A DNA stretch of 64,000 nt from Lotus japonicus (GCF_012489685.1 NC_080044.1:25834369-25898368); one strand, 5' to 3'; positions 24,918 through 38,200 are shown, numbered from the stretch's first letter. Made by a program: numbers and translations. The notes: generated by a model not told the origin, from the sequence alone.

Positions 24918-26547
24918 GTTTAAATTTCCCTTTTGATTTCACCATCTTTGGTGTAGCCTTTTCTGGAATGACAGTGCCAGCGGGAACGAAATGTTTATGC
25001 AAGGGTTCGCGTTTGGACTCAGTTGACTCATCTTTCATGGATTGAAAGTAGCCAAGACCACTGTTCCCATTTCTGCTCATGCCATAGATCATTGAAGCCA
25101 TAAGACTTCTGTCTATGCCCTTTGCAAGGAACTTTTGAAACGCTTTCTCATATTTTGTTTCATACTTAACATCAGATGATGCAAGTTGATCTTCTAGCAC
25201 ATCATTTTTAGCACGAAGAACAGCATTGTCATTAATAAGAATATAGTTTTCATCCATGAGTTCAGAGACTGACTTCTCATGAACTTCTGAAGAACTGGTT
25301 TTAGCAGCATATTTCTTCTTAAGCTCTTTATGCTTATTTAGCAAAATATCATGTTTCTTCATTGTTTCAGATAAAGCAGTTCTTAGCTCAGATAGAGAAA
25401 AGTCAGAGAATACCTCATCATCATTTTCAGAGTCTGAATCATCTTCTGAAGCTTCAGCACCTCTGCTAGTGGTAGCCATTAGAGCCTCCACAGCTTCATC
25501 TTCTTCTGACTCAGCTTCTTCAGAATCAGTTGCATCAAAGGTTATGAGGGCTTTCTTCTTGAAGACTTTTCTAGGTCTCTTGTCCTTCTTAAGCTTGGGA
25601 CAGTCACTCTTCTAGTGCCCAGATTCCTTGCACTCGAAGCAAGTGACTTCCTTTCAAGATGATTTCTTCTGACCAGATGAAGATTCATATTTTCCTGAGC
25701 TTCTCTTTGGTCCTTTTCCCTTGCTATGTCTGTTCTTCCAAAGTTTGCTTAGCCTCTTTGTGAAGAGAGACAGCTCTTCATCATCAGATGCATCTGATAG
25801 CTCTTCAGATGAGTTCTCTTCTTCTGCCTGATAAGCTTTTGCTTTGTCAGACTTTGACTTAAGAGCAATAGACTTGTCTTTCTTCTGAGGCTTGTCTCCT
25901 TTGAGTTCAATCTCATGGCTCCTGAGATGACTCACAAGCTCTTCTAACTTCAAAGAGTTCAGATTTCTGGAGAGTTTCAAGGCAGTGACAAAAGCTCTCC
26001 ACTCTTTAAGCAAACTTCTGATAATCTTCTTGACATGATCACCAGTAGAGTAGCCCTTGTTTAGCACTCTGATTCCAGCAATCAGAGTTTGAAACCTCGA
26101 GTACATCTCCTCAATGGTTTCACCAGATTCCATCTTAAACTGCTCATATTGTTGTATGAGAGCAATAGCCTTGGTTTCCTTGACCTCTTCATTTCCTTCA
26201 TGCGTCATGACCAAGGAGTCAAAGATGGATTTAGCAGTTTCTTTGTCAGAGATCTTCTCATACTCAATATATGATATTGAGCTGAATAGCATGGACTTCG
26301 CCTTGTGATGATCCTTGAAACGCTTCTTCTGAGCGTCAGTCATTTCAGAACGAGGGATCTTCACTCCTGAAGCATCTACTGGATCAGTATAGCCTTCAAT
26401 GACCATATCCCAGAGATCTGGGTCAGTGCCAAGGAAATAACATTCTATTCTATCTTTCCAGTACTCAAACTTTTCACCATCAAAGATTGGTGCTCTGAGT
26501 TGATTGTTGTTGTTATTGTTGTCAGCGGAAGTATTGGCTTGGGCCAT
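24673..26547 (-). pseudogene. Sirevirus B gag with two in-frame stops
   Basis: The capsid/nucleocapsid gene starts at ATG 26547 (MAQANTSADN), after the primer-binding site. The reading frame also extends back to 26565. Residues ~15-220 are the copia gag region (KFEYWKDRIECYFLG, YSRFQTLIAGIRVLNKGYST). The CCHC knuckle CFECKESGH..KSDC is visible, but a TAG (25612-25614) replaces its tyrosine. A TGA at 25654-25656 precedes it. There is no frameshift. The C-terminal half is acidic and coiled. The end, HDGYKVYIPKTDTA at 24673, overlaps pol in the +1 frame. Confidence 0.88.
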
Positions 26548-26611
26548 TGCTTGTTTTTCACACAAGGTTCTGGATCACTGAACACTGTTAGGTGTTAAAA
26601 TCAGAACCGGA

Positions 26612-26623
26612 GCTCTGATGCCA
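26612..26623 (-). other. Primer-binding site of element B
   Basis: The minus strand reads TGGCATCAGAGC, one base different from the TGGTATCAGAGC of the other elements here. It sits two bases from the LTR end. Confidence 0.8.
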
Positions 26624-26625
26624 AT

Positions 26626-27865
26626 TGAAGGTGCGAAAAACACTAGAAAGGGGGGTTTGAATAGAGTTTTTGAATCTTGGATATACTTTTTCTGCTTTTT
26701 CAAAACTCAAAGATAAAAACTAAGTGCTGAAAGATAGGAAGTAAAGCACACGAGTATTTTATCCTGGTTCACTTGAGATAAAAGCTCAAGCTAATCCAGT
26801 CCACCTGTGAAGGTGATTTCTTCCTTCTTCTGATGAAGGCAATCCACTAAAATCAATGAGTGTTACAACTGCACTTTGCAACCTGCTAAGTGACTAACAA
26901 TACACTGATTTTCTCACTAGTATCCTCTTAAGAAGCTGATCTATCGACCTCTTAAGACTAGCTAAATACTGAATCAGCCTTGATTCAGTCCTCTCAAGAT
27001 CCGACCAACCTTGGTCTCTTGATGAACTTTACAATATGATGTAAAAGGTTTCGGGTTTACAAAGAGTGCTTCTAACAAGCGAATAGTAAACTCAGAAGTT
27101 TAAGAACAGTGAAGAAATAATGCTAAGAGAATGGTTCGTATATGTTGAATATTTTCAGCAAAGTTTCTTGGCCTCTTTCTTCTTTCTTCAGCCTTTATAT
27201 ACTCCAAGACTTGTGATGTAGCCGTTGCTAGGGTTTTATCCGTTGGAGTGGCAATTCTGTAATATCAGACTGCTAGGCTGTACAAGGTAGGTGGCGGACA
27301 GACTGAGACTTGTACGATGTTGTACTGTGATAGCGACCTGTCCTCTCACCGGTTGACTTGAGATCAATGAGCTTCAGATGAACGTTGATGAAGCTTCTGA
27401 TCATCGTCAGATTGGAGCTTGGAGTCTTCTGACCATGCAACTTCTGCTTCTGAACAAGTTCCTCAGAACTTCTGATCGTCAGAGCTAGAATAGCTTGGAT
27501 CTTCAGAACCAACTTCTTGCAAGTCTTCAGAACTTGAGTCTTCTGCTTCTGGACCGTTCCACTGGAACATCTGGTCTTCAGAACTTCTGACTTGAGTTCT
27601 TCAGATCTTCTTGAGAGCTTCCATCTTCAGAGCTTCTGAAGCTTTTGCCACTGTTCAGAACGAACATGGTAGGATGAAGAGCTCTCTTTTTAGTAACCCT
27701 TGGTTCTTCTTCTTCTGAACGAATAGGCTTGGGTCGGATTCAGAACCTGTTTGTCACAACTTAAAAAGACAAACGTTAGGGTACCACAATTGTTCATCAT
27801 CACAAACCTTAATTGTAATCATCAAAATATAGAGATGCAACCACTGATCAAACCTTGATCTTACA
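26626..27865 (-). repeat. 5' LTR of element B
   Basis: 1240 bp, near-identical to the copy at 11649-12889. TATATAAAG lies on the minus strand at about 27193-27200 and would start the genomic transcript. The outer end is followed by the target duplication ATGCG at 27866-27870. Confidence 0.93.
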
Positions 27866-28080
27866 ATGCGAAGTGTCGCATCAAGGACAAGATCCAACTC
27901 CATTGCAAGCAACCGACAAACAAGCTGGCGGGTGCAACCAACCGTCGTCCTCCGGTAGTATAGAGCAGCATACAGGTTCTGCTCGAATGCTCTCTCTCTC
28001 TCTCAACTCGTTAAGAGCTCTCTCATAATTTGCCATGTTGATTCCTTTCGAGTATGCTCTCTTCACTCAGAAAGCATTTC

Positions 28081-28088
28081 TATTTATA
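28081..28088 (-). promoter_or_regulatory. TATA box for the D antisense ORF
   Basis: The minus strand reads TATAAATA, a consensus plant TATA box, 45 bp before the ATG at 28036. The C antisense ORF has TATATAAA at 51 bp. A start site about 30 bp downstream would leave a short leader. Its position inside the element, facing opposite to element transcription, suggests a separate promoter. Confidence 0.55.
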
Positions 28089-28110
28089 CTCCTGGAACGC
28101 TTGCTAGCAT

Positions 28111-28540
28111 TTATCACTGAAACACCTTCCCAAGACACCGTTACCAAGATGATATTTGAACATCTTAAAGTCTTTTGACCTTCCGAGGAAAACCCATTGG
28201 GATAAAACCTAGTGAAGGAAAAAGAGTACAACATCCCTAAAAAGTATCTCTGAGTCACTCGAGGCACAATATGTAACCAATACAATAAAACATGAACAAC
28301 CAAAATCTACCACAATAAGTCAACTAAAAAACAACCCTAAAAGCAAGACCAAAGCAAACAAGACGAAAGGAAAACAACCCAAACCACAAAGAACTAAAGT
28401 CTCAAGAGGAACCATATTTATCAGGGTGGTACGTTTGAGATGTTGCACACACCCCTCAATGGCCTCCTCATTAGAACCATCCCAAACAAGATCCAGCTCT
28501 TTACGAACCGTCCACATCTCACGTGCGAGCTCATAAACAC
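28111..28540 (-). other. Degenerate retroelement-derived segment
   Basis: The minus strand has a short open stretch (AREMWTVRKELDLVWDGSN) that loosely recalls the RNase H-like end of plant LINEs. It is followed downstream by CACTAGGTTTTATCCCAATGG, a phrase common at 3' ends of plant retroelements. No boundary or target duplication was found. Confidence 0.35.
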
Positions 28541-29251
28541 AATCGTACTAAGAAGACAACATACCCACATGATCCAGAGATTATGCTTTGGTTTTTAACT
28601 GTCCTATAATGAGTTATGTTAGTTACTTTTATCTAATGAGAGAACTTTGGTCTCATATGATAATATATAAATTGTTTCTCCAGTTTGCAGTTTATTATCA
28701 TGAAATGTCAGACTTAGACTTTAGAACAGTTGTACCGATGCTTTTAATACTTCACTTGATAAAATTGAGAACAAAAGAATTATGAATTCCTCAACTATCT
28801 CAGTTCCACAATCCTACGTCATAACAAAATCAAGATGCTATTGATATCTAAGGATCATTTTAAATTGAGCATATAGTACACGAGGAATTAATTTTATTTT
28901 ACAAATTATGATAGCAAATGAAAAAACAACATGGGCCTTGGACCAAGGTCCCTTACTATTAAGCCTAGAAAAGATCCTAGTGACTTTCAAAAAAAAAAGA
29001 TACTAGTGAATAGTGATAGACAAATATCAGTGTTGTGTTGAAGGTAGTAACCGAAAAAATATTAGAAGAACAAAACAGCAGACACTATTGGTCAGTATCT
29101 TACCTTTTCCCTCCTTCTGATCCCTAACCAACACAAGAAGAACATCATTTGAAGCAAACAAGAGAGTGTTTTTTTCTTTTATTTTATCAAAATCCATGGT
29201 AATAATAGTTGCATCAAGTGTATGAGAAGTGAGAACCAAGTTCCATAATCC
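28541..29251 (+). promoter_or_regulatory. Region upstream of the CAF2-like gene
   Basis: AT-rich and without a supported gene. It should contain the promoter and 5' leader of the gene starting at 29252, but I cannot point to a convincing TATA box. An out-of-frame ATG at about 29196 precedes the chosen start. Confidence 0.35.
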
Positions 29252-32200
29252 ATGGTGATAGTTTCACTATCTTCCTCCCTTCCTGGAGGGAGGAACCTCT
29301 TCTCCTCCTTACCTTCAACGCCACCACCCCACATCCCCACCACCTCCTCCGCCACCCCTCCGCCGCCAATCCCAATCCCCAAATACCCACCTTCAAAAAA
29401 ATCCCAAAACCCGCCACCACTACCGCCGAACCCGGGCCTCAAGCACCACCACAATTCCAAGTACTTCAAGCCCGTGGAACGCGGCGGCGTCATCTCGTCA
29501 GACGGCGACCGGTCCGTAATCATCGGGGAGTCCGGCGTGTCGTACCTCCTCCCCGGCGCCCCCTTCGAGTTCCAGTTCAGCTACTCGGAGACCCCGAAGG
29601 CAAAGCCCCTGGCGATTCGGGAGCCGGCGTTCCTCCCCTTCGCGCCGCCAACCATGCCGAGGCCGTGGACCGGAAAGGCACCGTTGAAGAGCGCGAAGGA
29701 GAAGAAGAAGAGGAGGAAGGTTCCGTTGTTCGATTCGTTGAACCCTCCTCCTCCTGAAACGAAGGGAGTGAAGAGCGTTGAAATGGCGAGGTCGTTTCGG
29801 CTTGGGAAGTACCCGAAGGAGGTGAAAACCAGGGAGGAGATACTTGGTGAACCTCTCAAACGCTGGGAGATACAAATGCTTGTTAAGCCTTTGGTGTCTG
29901 ATAATAAACAGGTTAATCTTGGTGAGTTCTTGCTGCTGCAACTGTTTCCAACAAAAATGTAAATTAATTGAAAAAATTGAAGAACTTTTTATGATTCAAG
30001 GGTAGTTGTTGGATTATTTTTTAGCAATAAGTTTTTGTTCACACTCCATTCGCACTCGCATCAAATGAGAGAAATGAAGAAATGCGAGAGAATACATAGA
30101 TATGATGTGTGATGTGATAGGAAGTAGAGAGAGATAGGAAGAGAAAGCGAGTGTAAATGAGATAGAAGAGAAACAAATGTCGGAATGAATCAAAACCCAT
30201 TTTTGAACTTGAAGTTGCGGTCAATTGTTGCCAATGTAGTTGGCAGTTCACCGCAATTCTGTAATTTGACTCATTTAAAGTGAGAGAAGCAGCGAGTCAT
30301 AGTGATTGATTTGAACATTAACTGTTGAAATTTAAATAATTTCGTAATTTGTTATTACTTTTTGGTGTATAATGGTGACTGAGGTTTGGACCTATGAATT
30401 CATGCAAACTACTCGAAACCCTCATCACTAGCCATTTGTTGGTGGCTTATAATTTGTTATACCTGTGCATGGATATAATCACAATATTTATATGCCGATG
30501 ACTCCTTACTTTTCCTTCTGAAGTGAATTTGTCACTTTATAGGAGCCAAGATTCAAAATTGTGAAGGACTGTGTTAATGATGTTTAGTTTGATGGTCTAG
30601 GAAGGGATGGACTAACACATAACATGTTGGAGTTGATACATTCACATTGGAGGCGTCGCCGTGTCTGTAAAGTTCGTTGTAAAGGTGTTCCTACTGTAGA
30701 TATGGATAATATTTGTCAAGTCATTGAGGTACCCCTTCTCATTGTTCTTTTAAATAGATTCCTTTGGCTTGTGTATTTGCTGCTTTATGATTTCTTGCCA
30801 TCAAATTCTGGCTTTTTCAACCAGTCAGCATATTTACCAACACATTTGCACAATATCATTCCTGAGATAGATTTGTTAAAGAAGATTATGATACTTCAAG
30901 CTGATACCTTTTTTTGGTAACTTTCAAAGTTCTAGTTGTAGATAGTGTACCGAAATCGCTAATGGCCTGTGATTGTTTCTAGGTCTAGCACTTCTCTTCA
31001 TATGCGTTTGGCCTTGTGCTTTTGTGAAGTAGGGAATCAAAGGTTTATTTAACGTCTGGGGAATTTCCAGTTGAGTTGTTGAAATGTACATCGCAATGGC
31101 TGATGCTTTTTCTGGGCAGTCTCATGGCATGCAATGCTGATAAATTCTATATATTTTGATGCATGTAATTGTCATGAAACCTATTGGCTAAATAGAAAAT
31201 AATTTTATGAGGGCTATAGTCGCGGCGCTGTTGGTTTTCTTCTCTTGTCTCACCATTTTTTAAATTAAAGTAAATAAGGAATATAATGATATTCAGTTGA
31301 AGCGTTTTGACGTCTTCTGTTTCCTAGTTGATGCATTACTTCTCTATCTTCAGTTTTGAAGGTAGTATAGTCTTCAATGCATAGCTAGATTGAGATATTG
31401 ATTCAGTTCATACTTTTACTTTTCTTATTTCCTCTGCCCTCCAACCAATTATCGCACAACATTGACAAAAGCAATAAATTAATTATGAACCATATGCATG
31501 AAAGTTGATTGTCTCATAAGATTTTCTGTTTGCCTTGACATTATATCTTTATATGCTTTGACAGGAGAAAACAGGGGGGAAAATAATTCATCGAGTTGGT
31601 GGTGTAGTTTATCTTTTCCGTGGCAGAAACTACGACCATAGTACTCGTCCACAGTATCCAGTGATGCTTTGGAAGCCAGCTGCTCCAGTTTACCCAAAAC
31701 TTATACAAGATGCTCCAGGAGGATTAACAAAAGCTGAAGCTGATGAATTACGGAAGAAAGGGAAAAACCTGTTACCAATATGTAAATTAGGTAACCATCT
31801 ATTAGTTTTAGATCTTTATTTCTAATTAACTCAAACTCACACTACATGAAGAAATTTGACAATTTATTGTCGCTATGTGATAGGTACACATGGTTTAGTT
31901 AGTTAAGTGAGGGAGTTATCATATAATTAGATAGTTAGTTAAGAGGGTTAGTAAGGCTTGTTGCCTATAAATAAGATAGGGTTAGGGAACATTAGTCATC
32001 TTGGTATACATTTGGAATTTGGGTTTAGAGAGAGAAGTGGTTCTCTTTCTAGGTTTTGGAAGAGTGTTTGGCATCTCTTCCATGTAACTTGCTCTAATTC
32101 CCAAATTAGGGATTAGGGTTCTTCAATAATACATCTACAATTTCTGGTTTCTATCATTGGTATCAGAGCACCGATCTGCCTGAACCACAAATTCCTTGCT

Positions 32201-35200
32201 GCATTATGGAAGGGACAAGGAGTATGGCGAGAAATTTTGAGGAAGTGGTGCAGCAATGCAAAGAATCAAGGGCGAAAATGGAGTCACTAGAGGCCATGAC
32301 TGCAAAGAATGAGATACTTCTTGCGGCAGTTACGAAGAAATTGGGGGTGCAATTCGTTGCAAACCCTGCTCTTGAGAAAGAAATCTCAAGATTAGAAGAA
32401 CGGTTGAGAGACCTTGAAGAGAAGAGAAAACAGAGAGAACAAGAAAGAAGAGAAGCAGAGGCATCGCAGATGGAATCTGATGTCATGTCGGAGGAAAAGT
32501 TAGCGGCAGCAAAGGAGACTCTGGAGAAACCAGAGGTTGCAGTGATGGCTAACCAATCGACACCAGTTGATCATGAAGCGGCAGAAACAGCGTGTAGCGG
32601 CGGCGGTATTGCCAGCAAATTTGGAAACCGCGATGCAGACAGTTTCAGCAGTGGTGGAGGCGACTCAGAAATCCGTTCTTGAAACAGAGAGAGAATCGGA
32701 AACGGCGGCGGAAGAAGACGCTACGGTGGATGAGCAAGCGTCTGAAACAGAGGGGGTTTTCACCTCTGAGATGAAGCAACTCAATCTTGAAGTAGCGGAA
32801 GACAATTGGGTAACAGAGGAGGAGTGGCAGAAGGAATTGGGGTCGACATCAATGGCGGAGAAAAACCTGACCTTTGATACAGAGGTTGAAGGAAGAGATG
32901 GTTGGGAGAAGTTTGGATGGAAGATCCATCAGCAACCGATGATGGAGAAACGCATCCATCTCCGGCCACAAGCACTGAAAAGAGGAAAGGCCAAGGTGAC
33001 GTCAGAGGTGAAGCTCCGGCAACCGCACTCGGGCAGCCATGGTTTTCCATTGAAGAAGAGGGAATCTGATAAGATTAAACCTCCTTTGATCCAAGTTTAT
33101 CGCCGGAAAAAGAAGAATCTCAGGTCTGGAACCACCATGGGGGGTGGCGCAGCCACTACTGTGGCCATGGAGACTGCTGAGCAGCCAAAACAGCAAGGAG
33201 AGAGGGGAAATACGAATTTGGCAGATGGATAGGGGCAGTTACCAGTCTGTAGTTATTAGGAGTTAGCAGTTATTATGTGTGTATGTCAGTTTGAATTCAA
33301 AATAGAAACTGCACTATGCAGTTGTATAAATAATAGATGTAGCCTATTAGATGATCATCCAGGAAATTATAAGTTTGGTAGTATGGAGAGAACAGGCTCT
33401 CGAACTCCTGCTGTATTGTACTATTCCCAGTAGAGATTCTTCATCTCTGCAGTATCAATAATAATTATCCATTATTCTATTCCCCTATCTTATCATTCTG
33501 GTATCAGAGCACCATCCAGGTGCTGTGGTACTTAAGTGGTTCACTTTATAAATGGGAAAAACTCGTTCTGAAGCCAGTCAAGATCCAATGGAGCGGATGC
33601 AAGAAATTATGGAAATGTTGCAGATTGATCGTCAACAAGCACAGGCTGATCGTCAACAAGCACAGATTGACCGTCAACAAACTGATCAACGAATTCAACG
33701 TTTGGAAAATATGATGGAGACGTTCATGCATCGGGACGACCTTGGCTCTCAAAGAGACAATCATGAACAGAGCATTAAGCGCCCAGGACAGGAAGAAGAG
33801 TCTAACTGTGATAACACTTCTGCACGTTGGCGGAAGTTGGAGGTTCCAGTTTTTGATGGTGTTGCTGATGCCTATGGTTGGGTTCATAAGTTGGAAAGGT
33901 TCTTCCAAATTCGTGGAGTTCCAGAGGAGGGGAGATTGCAGGCGGTTCTGGTGGCACTGGATGGAAAAGCTCTATCATGGTTTCAATGGTGGGAAGGTTG
34001 TCATCCTCACGCAGACTGGGACACTTTTAAGTTGGCAATTCTGAAGAGGTTCCCAGTTTCAAGTACTCTCAATCCCTTTGCTGCTTTACTAGCCCTTAAG
34101 CAAGAAGATTCGGTGGCGGAATTTGTGGAACAATTTGAGAAATTTGCCGGCATGTTGAAAGACATTGATGAAACACACTTAATGGATATCTTTGTGAATG
34201 GTTTGAAGGAGGACATAGGTGCAGAAATTAAACTTTATGAACCAACAACCTTATCCATCATGGTCCAAAAGGTTTTAATGATTGAGCAGAAAAATCTTGC
34301 AGTTAGTAAGGTTCATCCAAATTCCACTTCTGGTTCAAGGTTCAGTAATTCTTATAAGTCTCCATCCATTTCTCGAACTGTCACAGTTGATACTACACAG
34401 AAGAGTGGAGGCAAAAGTTACACACCATCTTCATCTTATTCTGGTAGTGTCTCAGTGGATAAACCATTTCAAAGAAATCGACCGGGTAATTACCGTAGAC
34501 TTTCTGATGCTGATTACCAGGAGAAGATCGGAAAGGAGAATGTTTTCGCTGTGATGAAAAATTTGGGCCTAACCATGTGTGCAAGAACAAACAATTTCGA
34601 GTTATGCTGATGGAAGAGACTGGCGATTCTGAACCAGAAGATGATCCAGATTGTCACCCCGAAACGGAACCTGTCCCACATTTATCCCTGAATAGTATTG
34701 TTGGATTCACTTCCAGAAGGCCTTTCAAGGTTTGGGGAACTATTGAAGATCACAAAGTTGTGGTGTTAGTTGATTGTGGAGCAACTCATAATTTCATTTC
34801 CAAGGCGTTAGTACAGGAATTGCACTTGAAGGTTGAGGATACTCCATCTTATGTAGTTGAAGTAGGGGATGGTCATAAGATTCCATGCAAGGGTGTTTGT
34901 AAGGACGTGTCTTTGCTGTTACACAATGTGCCGGTCAATCAGCAATTTTATTTGTTTGGCCTTGGCGGAGTGGACATTGTATTGGGCCTAGAATGGTTAG
35001 CAAGTCTTGGTGACATTAGAGCTAACTTTGAACAGTTGACTTTGCGGTTTACTATGAATGGCCAGAAGTTATCACTCCAAGGGGATCCTGAATTATGCAA
35101 GAAGGATGCTTCTTTAAATTCCTTACTCAAGGCTTTGCAACATGGTGAGGGATTTCTCATTGATTTTCATCAAATTCGAGCGGAAACAGATTGGAGGGCT

Positions 35201-38200
35201 AATGTTCCAGCAGATTTAGTTTCCATTCTCCACCAATTTCCTTCCATCTTTGAACCGCCGGAAGGATTACCACCTCACCGTCGGCAAGATCATGCGATTC
35301 ATCTCAAGGAAGGGGCGCAAATTCCTAACTTAAGACCTTATAGATATCCTCATTACCAGAAAAACGAAATTGAGAAATTGGTTGCTGAAATGTTAGATGC
35401 CGGCATTATTCGTCCATCTACAAGTCCCTTCTCCAGCCCCATAATTCTGGTTCGAAAGAAAGATGGTAGTTGGCAGTTTTGTGTTGATTACCGGGCCTTA
35501 AACAAGATCACCGTGCCAGACAAATTTCCAATTCCAGTCATTGATGAATTGTTGGATGAAATAGGAGGGGCACGAATCTTTTCAAAGCTGGATTTGCGTT
35601 CCGGTTATCACCAAATCAGAATGAAGGAAGGTGACATTGAAAAAACTGCATTCAGAACTCATGAAGGTCATTACGAATTTCTGGTACTTCCTTTTGGTCT
35701 CACTAATGCACCCTCTTCTTTCCAATCTTTAATGAATGAAGTTTTGAGGCCCCTTCTCCGCAAGTTTGTATTAGTTTTCTTCGATGATATTTTGATATAT
35801 AGCCTCTCCATGGAAGATCATATCCAACATTTGCACACTGTTTTATCTCTATTACAACAACATGATTTGAAAGTCAATGGGAAGAAATGCACTTTTGGCC
35901 AAGAGACTTTGGAGTATTTGGGTCACATCATTTCTGCAAGTGGAGTTTCTGTTGATCCAAAGAAATTAGAGGCTATGTGGTTGTGGCCTACTCCCAAGGA
36001 CATCAAAAGTTTAAGGGGTTTTCTTGGGCTAACAGGTTATTACCGCCGTTTTGTACTGAATTATGGGAAGATTGCGAAACCTTTGACTAATTTATTGAAG
36101 AAAGATGCCTTTCAATGGAGTTCTGATGCTCATGCTGCTTTTGAACAATTAAAGAATGCCATGACTACTCTTCCTATGCTGGCTGTTCTTGATTTTACCA
36201 AGCCTTTTGTTTTAGAGACTGACGCTTCAGGTACAGGTTTGGGTGCTGTTTTATTGCAGGAAGGTCGCCCTTTGGCTTTTTGGAGTACAACTTTATCTGA
36301 TCGGAATCAAAGGAAATCAGTCTATGATCGCGAACTGATGGCGGTTGTCAAAGCTGTCCAGAAATGGCGCCATTACTTGTTGGGTCATCATTTTATAATC
36401 CGAACTGATCAGAAAAGTTTGAAGTTTTTGGCAGATCAACGCATGTTGGGTGAAGAACAATTCAAGTGGGTTTCTAAGTTGGCTGGGTTTGACTTTGATA
36501 TTCAGTACAAACCGGGTAAAGACAATTCTGCTGCTGATGCCTTATCCCGGCGGAGTTCTTATTGAGCCATTTCTATCTTACAAATTCATGATTTTGAAGA
36601 ATGGGTGGAAGAAGTCAATAAAGATGACAAGTTGCAGAAAATTATACAAGACTTGATTCTGGACCCTACTTCTCATTCCGGATATGTCTTGCGTGATCAG
36701 AAACTATTCTTTAAAGGTAGATTGGTTTTATCAAAGACTTCCTCCCGTATACCAGTCATCTTGAAAGAGTTTCATTCTTCATTGATGGGAGGGCATTCCG
36801 GAATCTTCAGAACATACAAAAGGGTGGCCAACTTGGTTTATTGGGACGGCATGAAATCTGACATCAAGAACTATGTGGCTGCTTGCGATGTTTGCCAAAG
36901 GAACAAAAGTGATACTTTAACTCCGGCTGGCTTATTGCAACCTTTACCCGTTCCTACTCAAGTTTGGACAGATATTTCCATGGATTTTGTCACTGGTTTA
37001 CCTAAATCCATGGGGAAAGACACCATTCTGGTAGTAGTTGATCGTCTTACAAAATATGCACATTTCTTGGCCTTGGGTCATCCCTATACAGCTACTGAGG
37101 TTGCTGCAGTATTCCTTCAAGAAATTGTCAGGCTCCATGGTTTTCCTTCCTCCATTGTATCTGATCGAGATCCCCTTTTCTTGAGCAATTTTTGGAAGGC
37201 ACTTTTCCGAGCAGCAGGTACTCAATTGAAATTTAGTTCTGCTTATCATCCCCAAACTGATGGTCAAACCGAAGTTGTCAACCGGTGCTTGGAGGTGTAC
37301 TTGCGCTGTCTTACAGGTTCCAAACCCAAAAAATGGGTTTCTTGTCTTCCATGGGCTGAATTCTGGTTTAATACTAATTATAATGCTTCCAGCAAAATGT
37401 CACCTTTTCAAGCCTTGTATGGGCAGGATCCTCCTCTTCTTTTCAAAGGTTCGACCATTCCTTCCAAGTTAGATGAGGTTAATAAACTTTCTAAGGACCG
37501 GGACGAATTGTTGGCAGATTTGCGAGACAACTTGCTTAAGTCTCAGGATATCATGCGTACATATGCCAACAAACACAGAAGACAAGTGGAATTTGAAGCT
37601 GGCGATTGGGTCTTCTTGAAGTTGCAGCCTTATAGAAGGCGATCTTTGGCTCAACGAGTTAATCAGAAACTCAGTCCACGATTCTATGGGCCATTCCAAG
37701 TGCTAGCCAAAGTTGGAGCTGTAGCTTATAAATTGGACCTTCCTTCCCATAGCAGAATTCATCCGGTGTTCCATGTCTCTCTTCTTAAGAAAGCCATTGG
37801 CGATTCGTTTCAATCTCAGCCCTTGCCTCCCATGCTATCTGAAGATCACGAGTTGCAAGTTTATCCCGAATCGGTTCTCAATGTTCGTGAAGATTCTCCT
37901 GGTCATGTTGAGGTTCTGATTTCCTGGCAGAATCTTCCTTCTTGTGAGAATAGTTGGGAATCGGTGGCCCGCATTCATGAAGCCTTTCCAGACTTTCACC
38001 TTGAGGACAAGGTGAATCTTCAAGGGGGCGGTATTGATAAGATTAAACCTCCTTTGATCCAAGTTTATCGCCGGAAAAAGAAGAATTTCAGGTCTGGAAC
38101 CACCATGGGGGGTGGCGCAGCCACTACTGTGGCCATGGAGACTGCTGAGCAGCCAAAACAGCAAGGAGAGAGGGGAAATACGAATTTGGCAGATGGATAG

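Larger units (their letters stand above)
11649..27865 (-). mobile_element. Sirevirus B, full-length with nested S2
   Basis: Complete minus-strand Sirevirus with LTRs at 26626-27865 (5') and 11649-12889 (3'), flanked by ATGCG at 11644-11648 and 27866-27870. Order: LTR, primer site, gag, pol, envelope-like gene, accessory ORF, polypurine tracts, LTR. Without S2 the element is about 12.2 kb. By eye the two LTRs differ at about three substitutions and three one-base indels in 1240 bp, so insertion was recent. Gag has two stops, and pol has one frameshift and one stop. The envelope-like frame is interrupted only by S2. It is inserted in the antisense ORF of element D. Confidence 0.93.
11409..28036 (-). 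pseudogene. Antisense accessory ORF of Sirevirus D, split by element B
   Basis: On the strand opposite to D, an ORF starts at the ATG at 28036 (MANYERALNEL) and runs to 27866. It is interrupted by the 16-kb element B and resumes at 11643, in the same frame if one copy of the ATGCG duplication is used. It ends at 11409 with ...RINPPF and a stop. The uninterrupted product would be about 132 residues with a long charged helix. The C counterpart (58920-59312) shares AL.ELR near the start, a FLE(Y/F)VEEL-like segment and a terminal PPF. A GA-repeat near 28000 puts the first ~14 codons out of register by one slip. No known family is recognised. Confidence 0.68.
4906..28110 (+). mobile_element. Sirevirus D remnant, split by two later insertions
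   Basis: Plus-strand Sirevirus segment made of 4906-6834, 9074-11648 and 27866-~28110. It begins in the middle of RT, directly against the LTR of A, so gag, protease and integrase are gone. It keeps the RT end, RNase H, an envelope-like gene and the downstream antisense ORF. S1 (6835-9073) and Sirevirus B (11649-27865) are inserted in it, each with a 5-bp target duplication. No 3' LTR is visible. The right boundary near 28110 is where similarity to element C fades and is approximate. Confidence 0.82.

Noticed and set aside
29498..29941. 147-codon minus-strand frame over CAF2 exon 1
   Set aside because: It is a GC-rich shadow of the coding strand. The plus-strand frame matches the CAF family and splices in frame.
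30624..30920. 98-codon frame starting in CAF2 exon 2
   Set aside because: Only 30601-30728 is exon. The rest reads through the GT donor into intron 2.
32158..32169. tRNA-like sequence
   Set aside because: The 12 bases are a primer-binding site beside an LTR, with no cloverleaf around them.
33742..34044. 100-codon frame in element F gag
   Set aside because: An alternative frame of gag. The gag frame has the family motifs.
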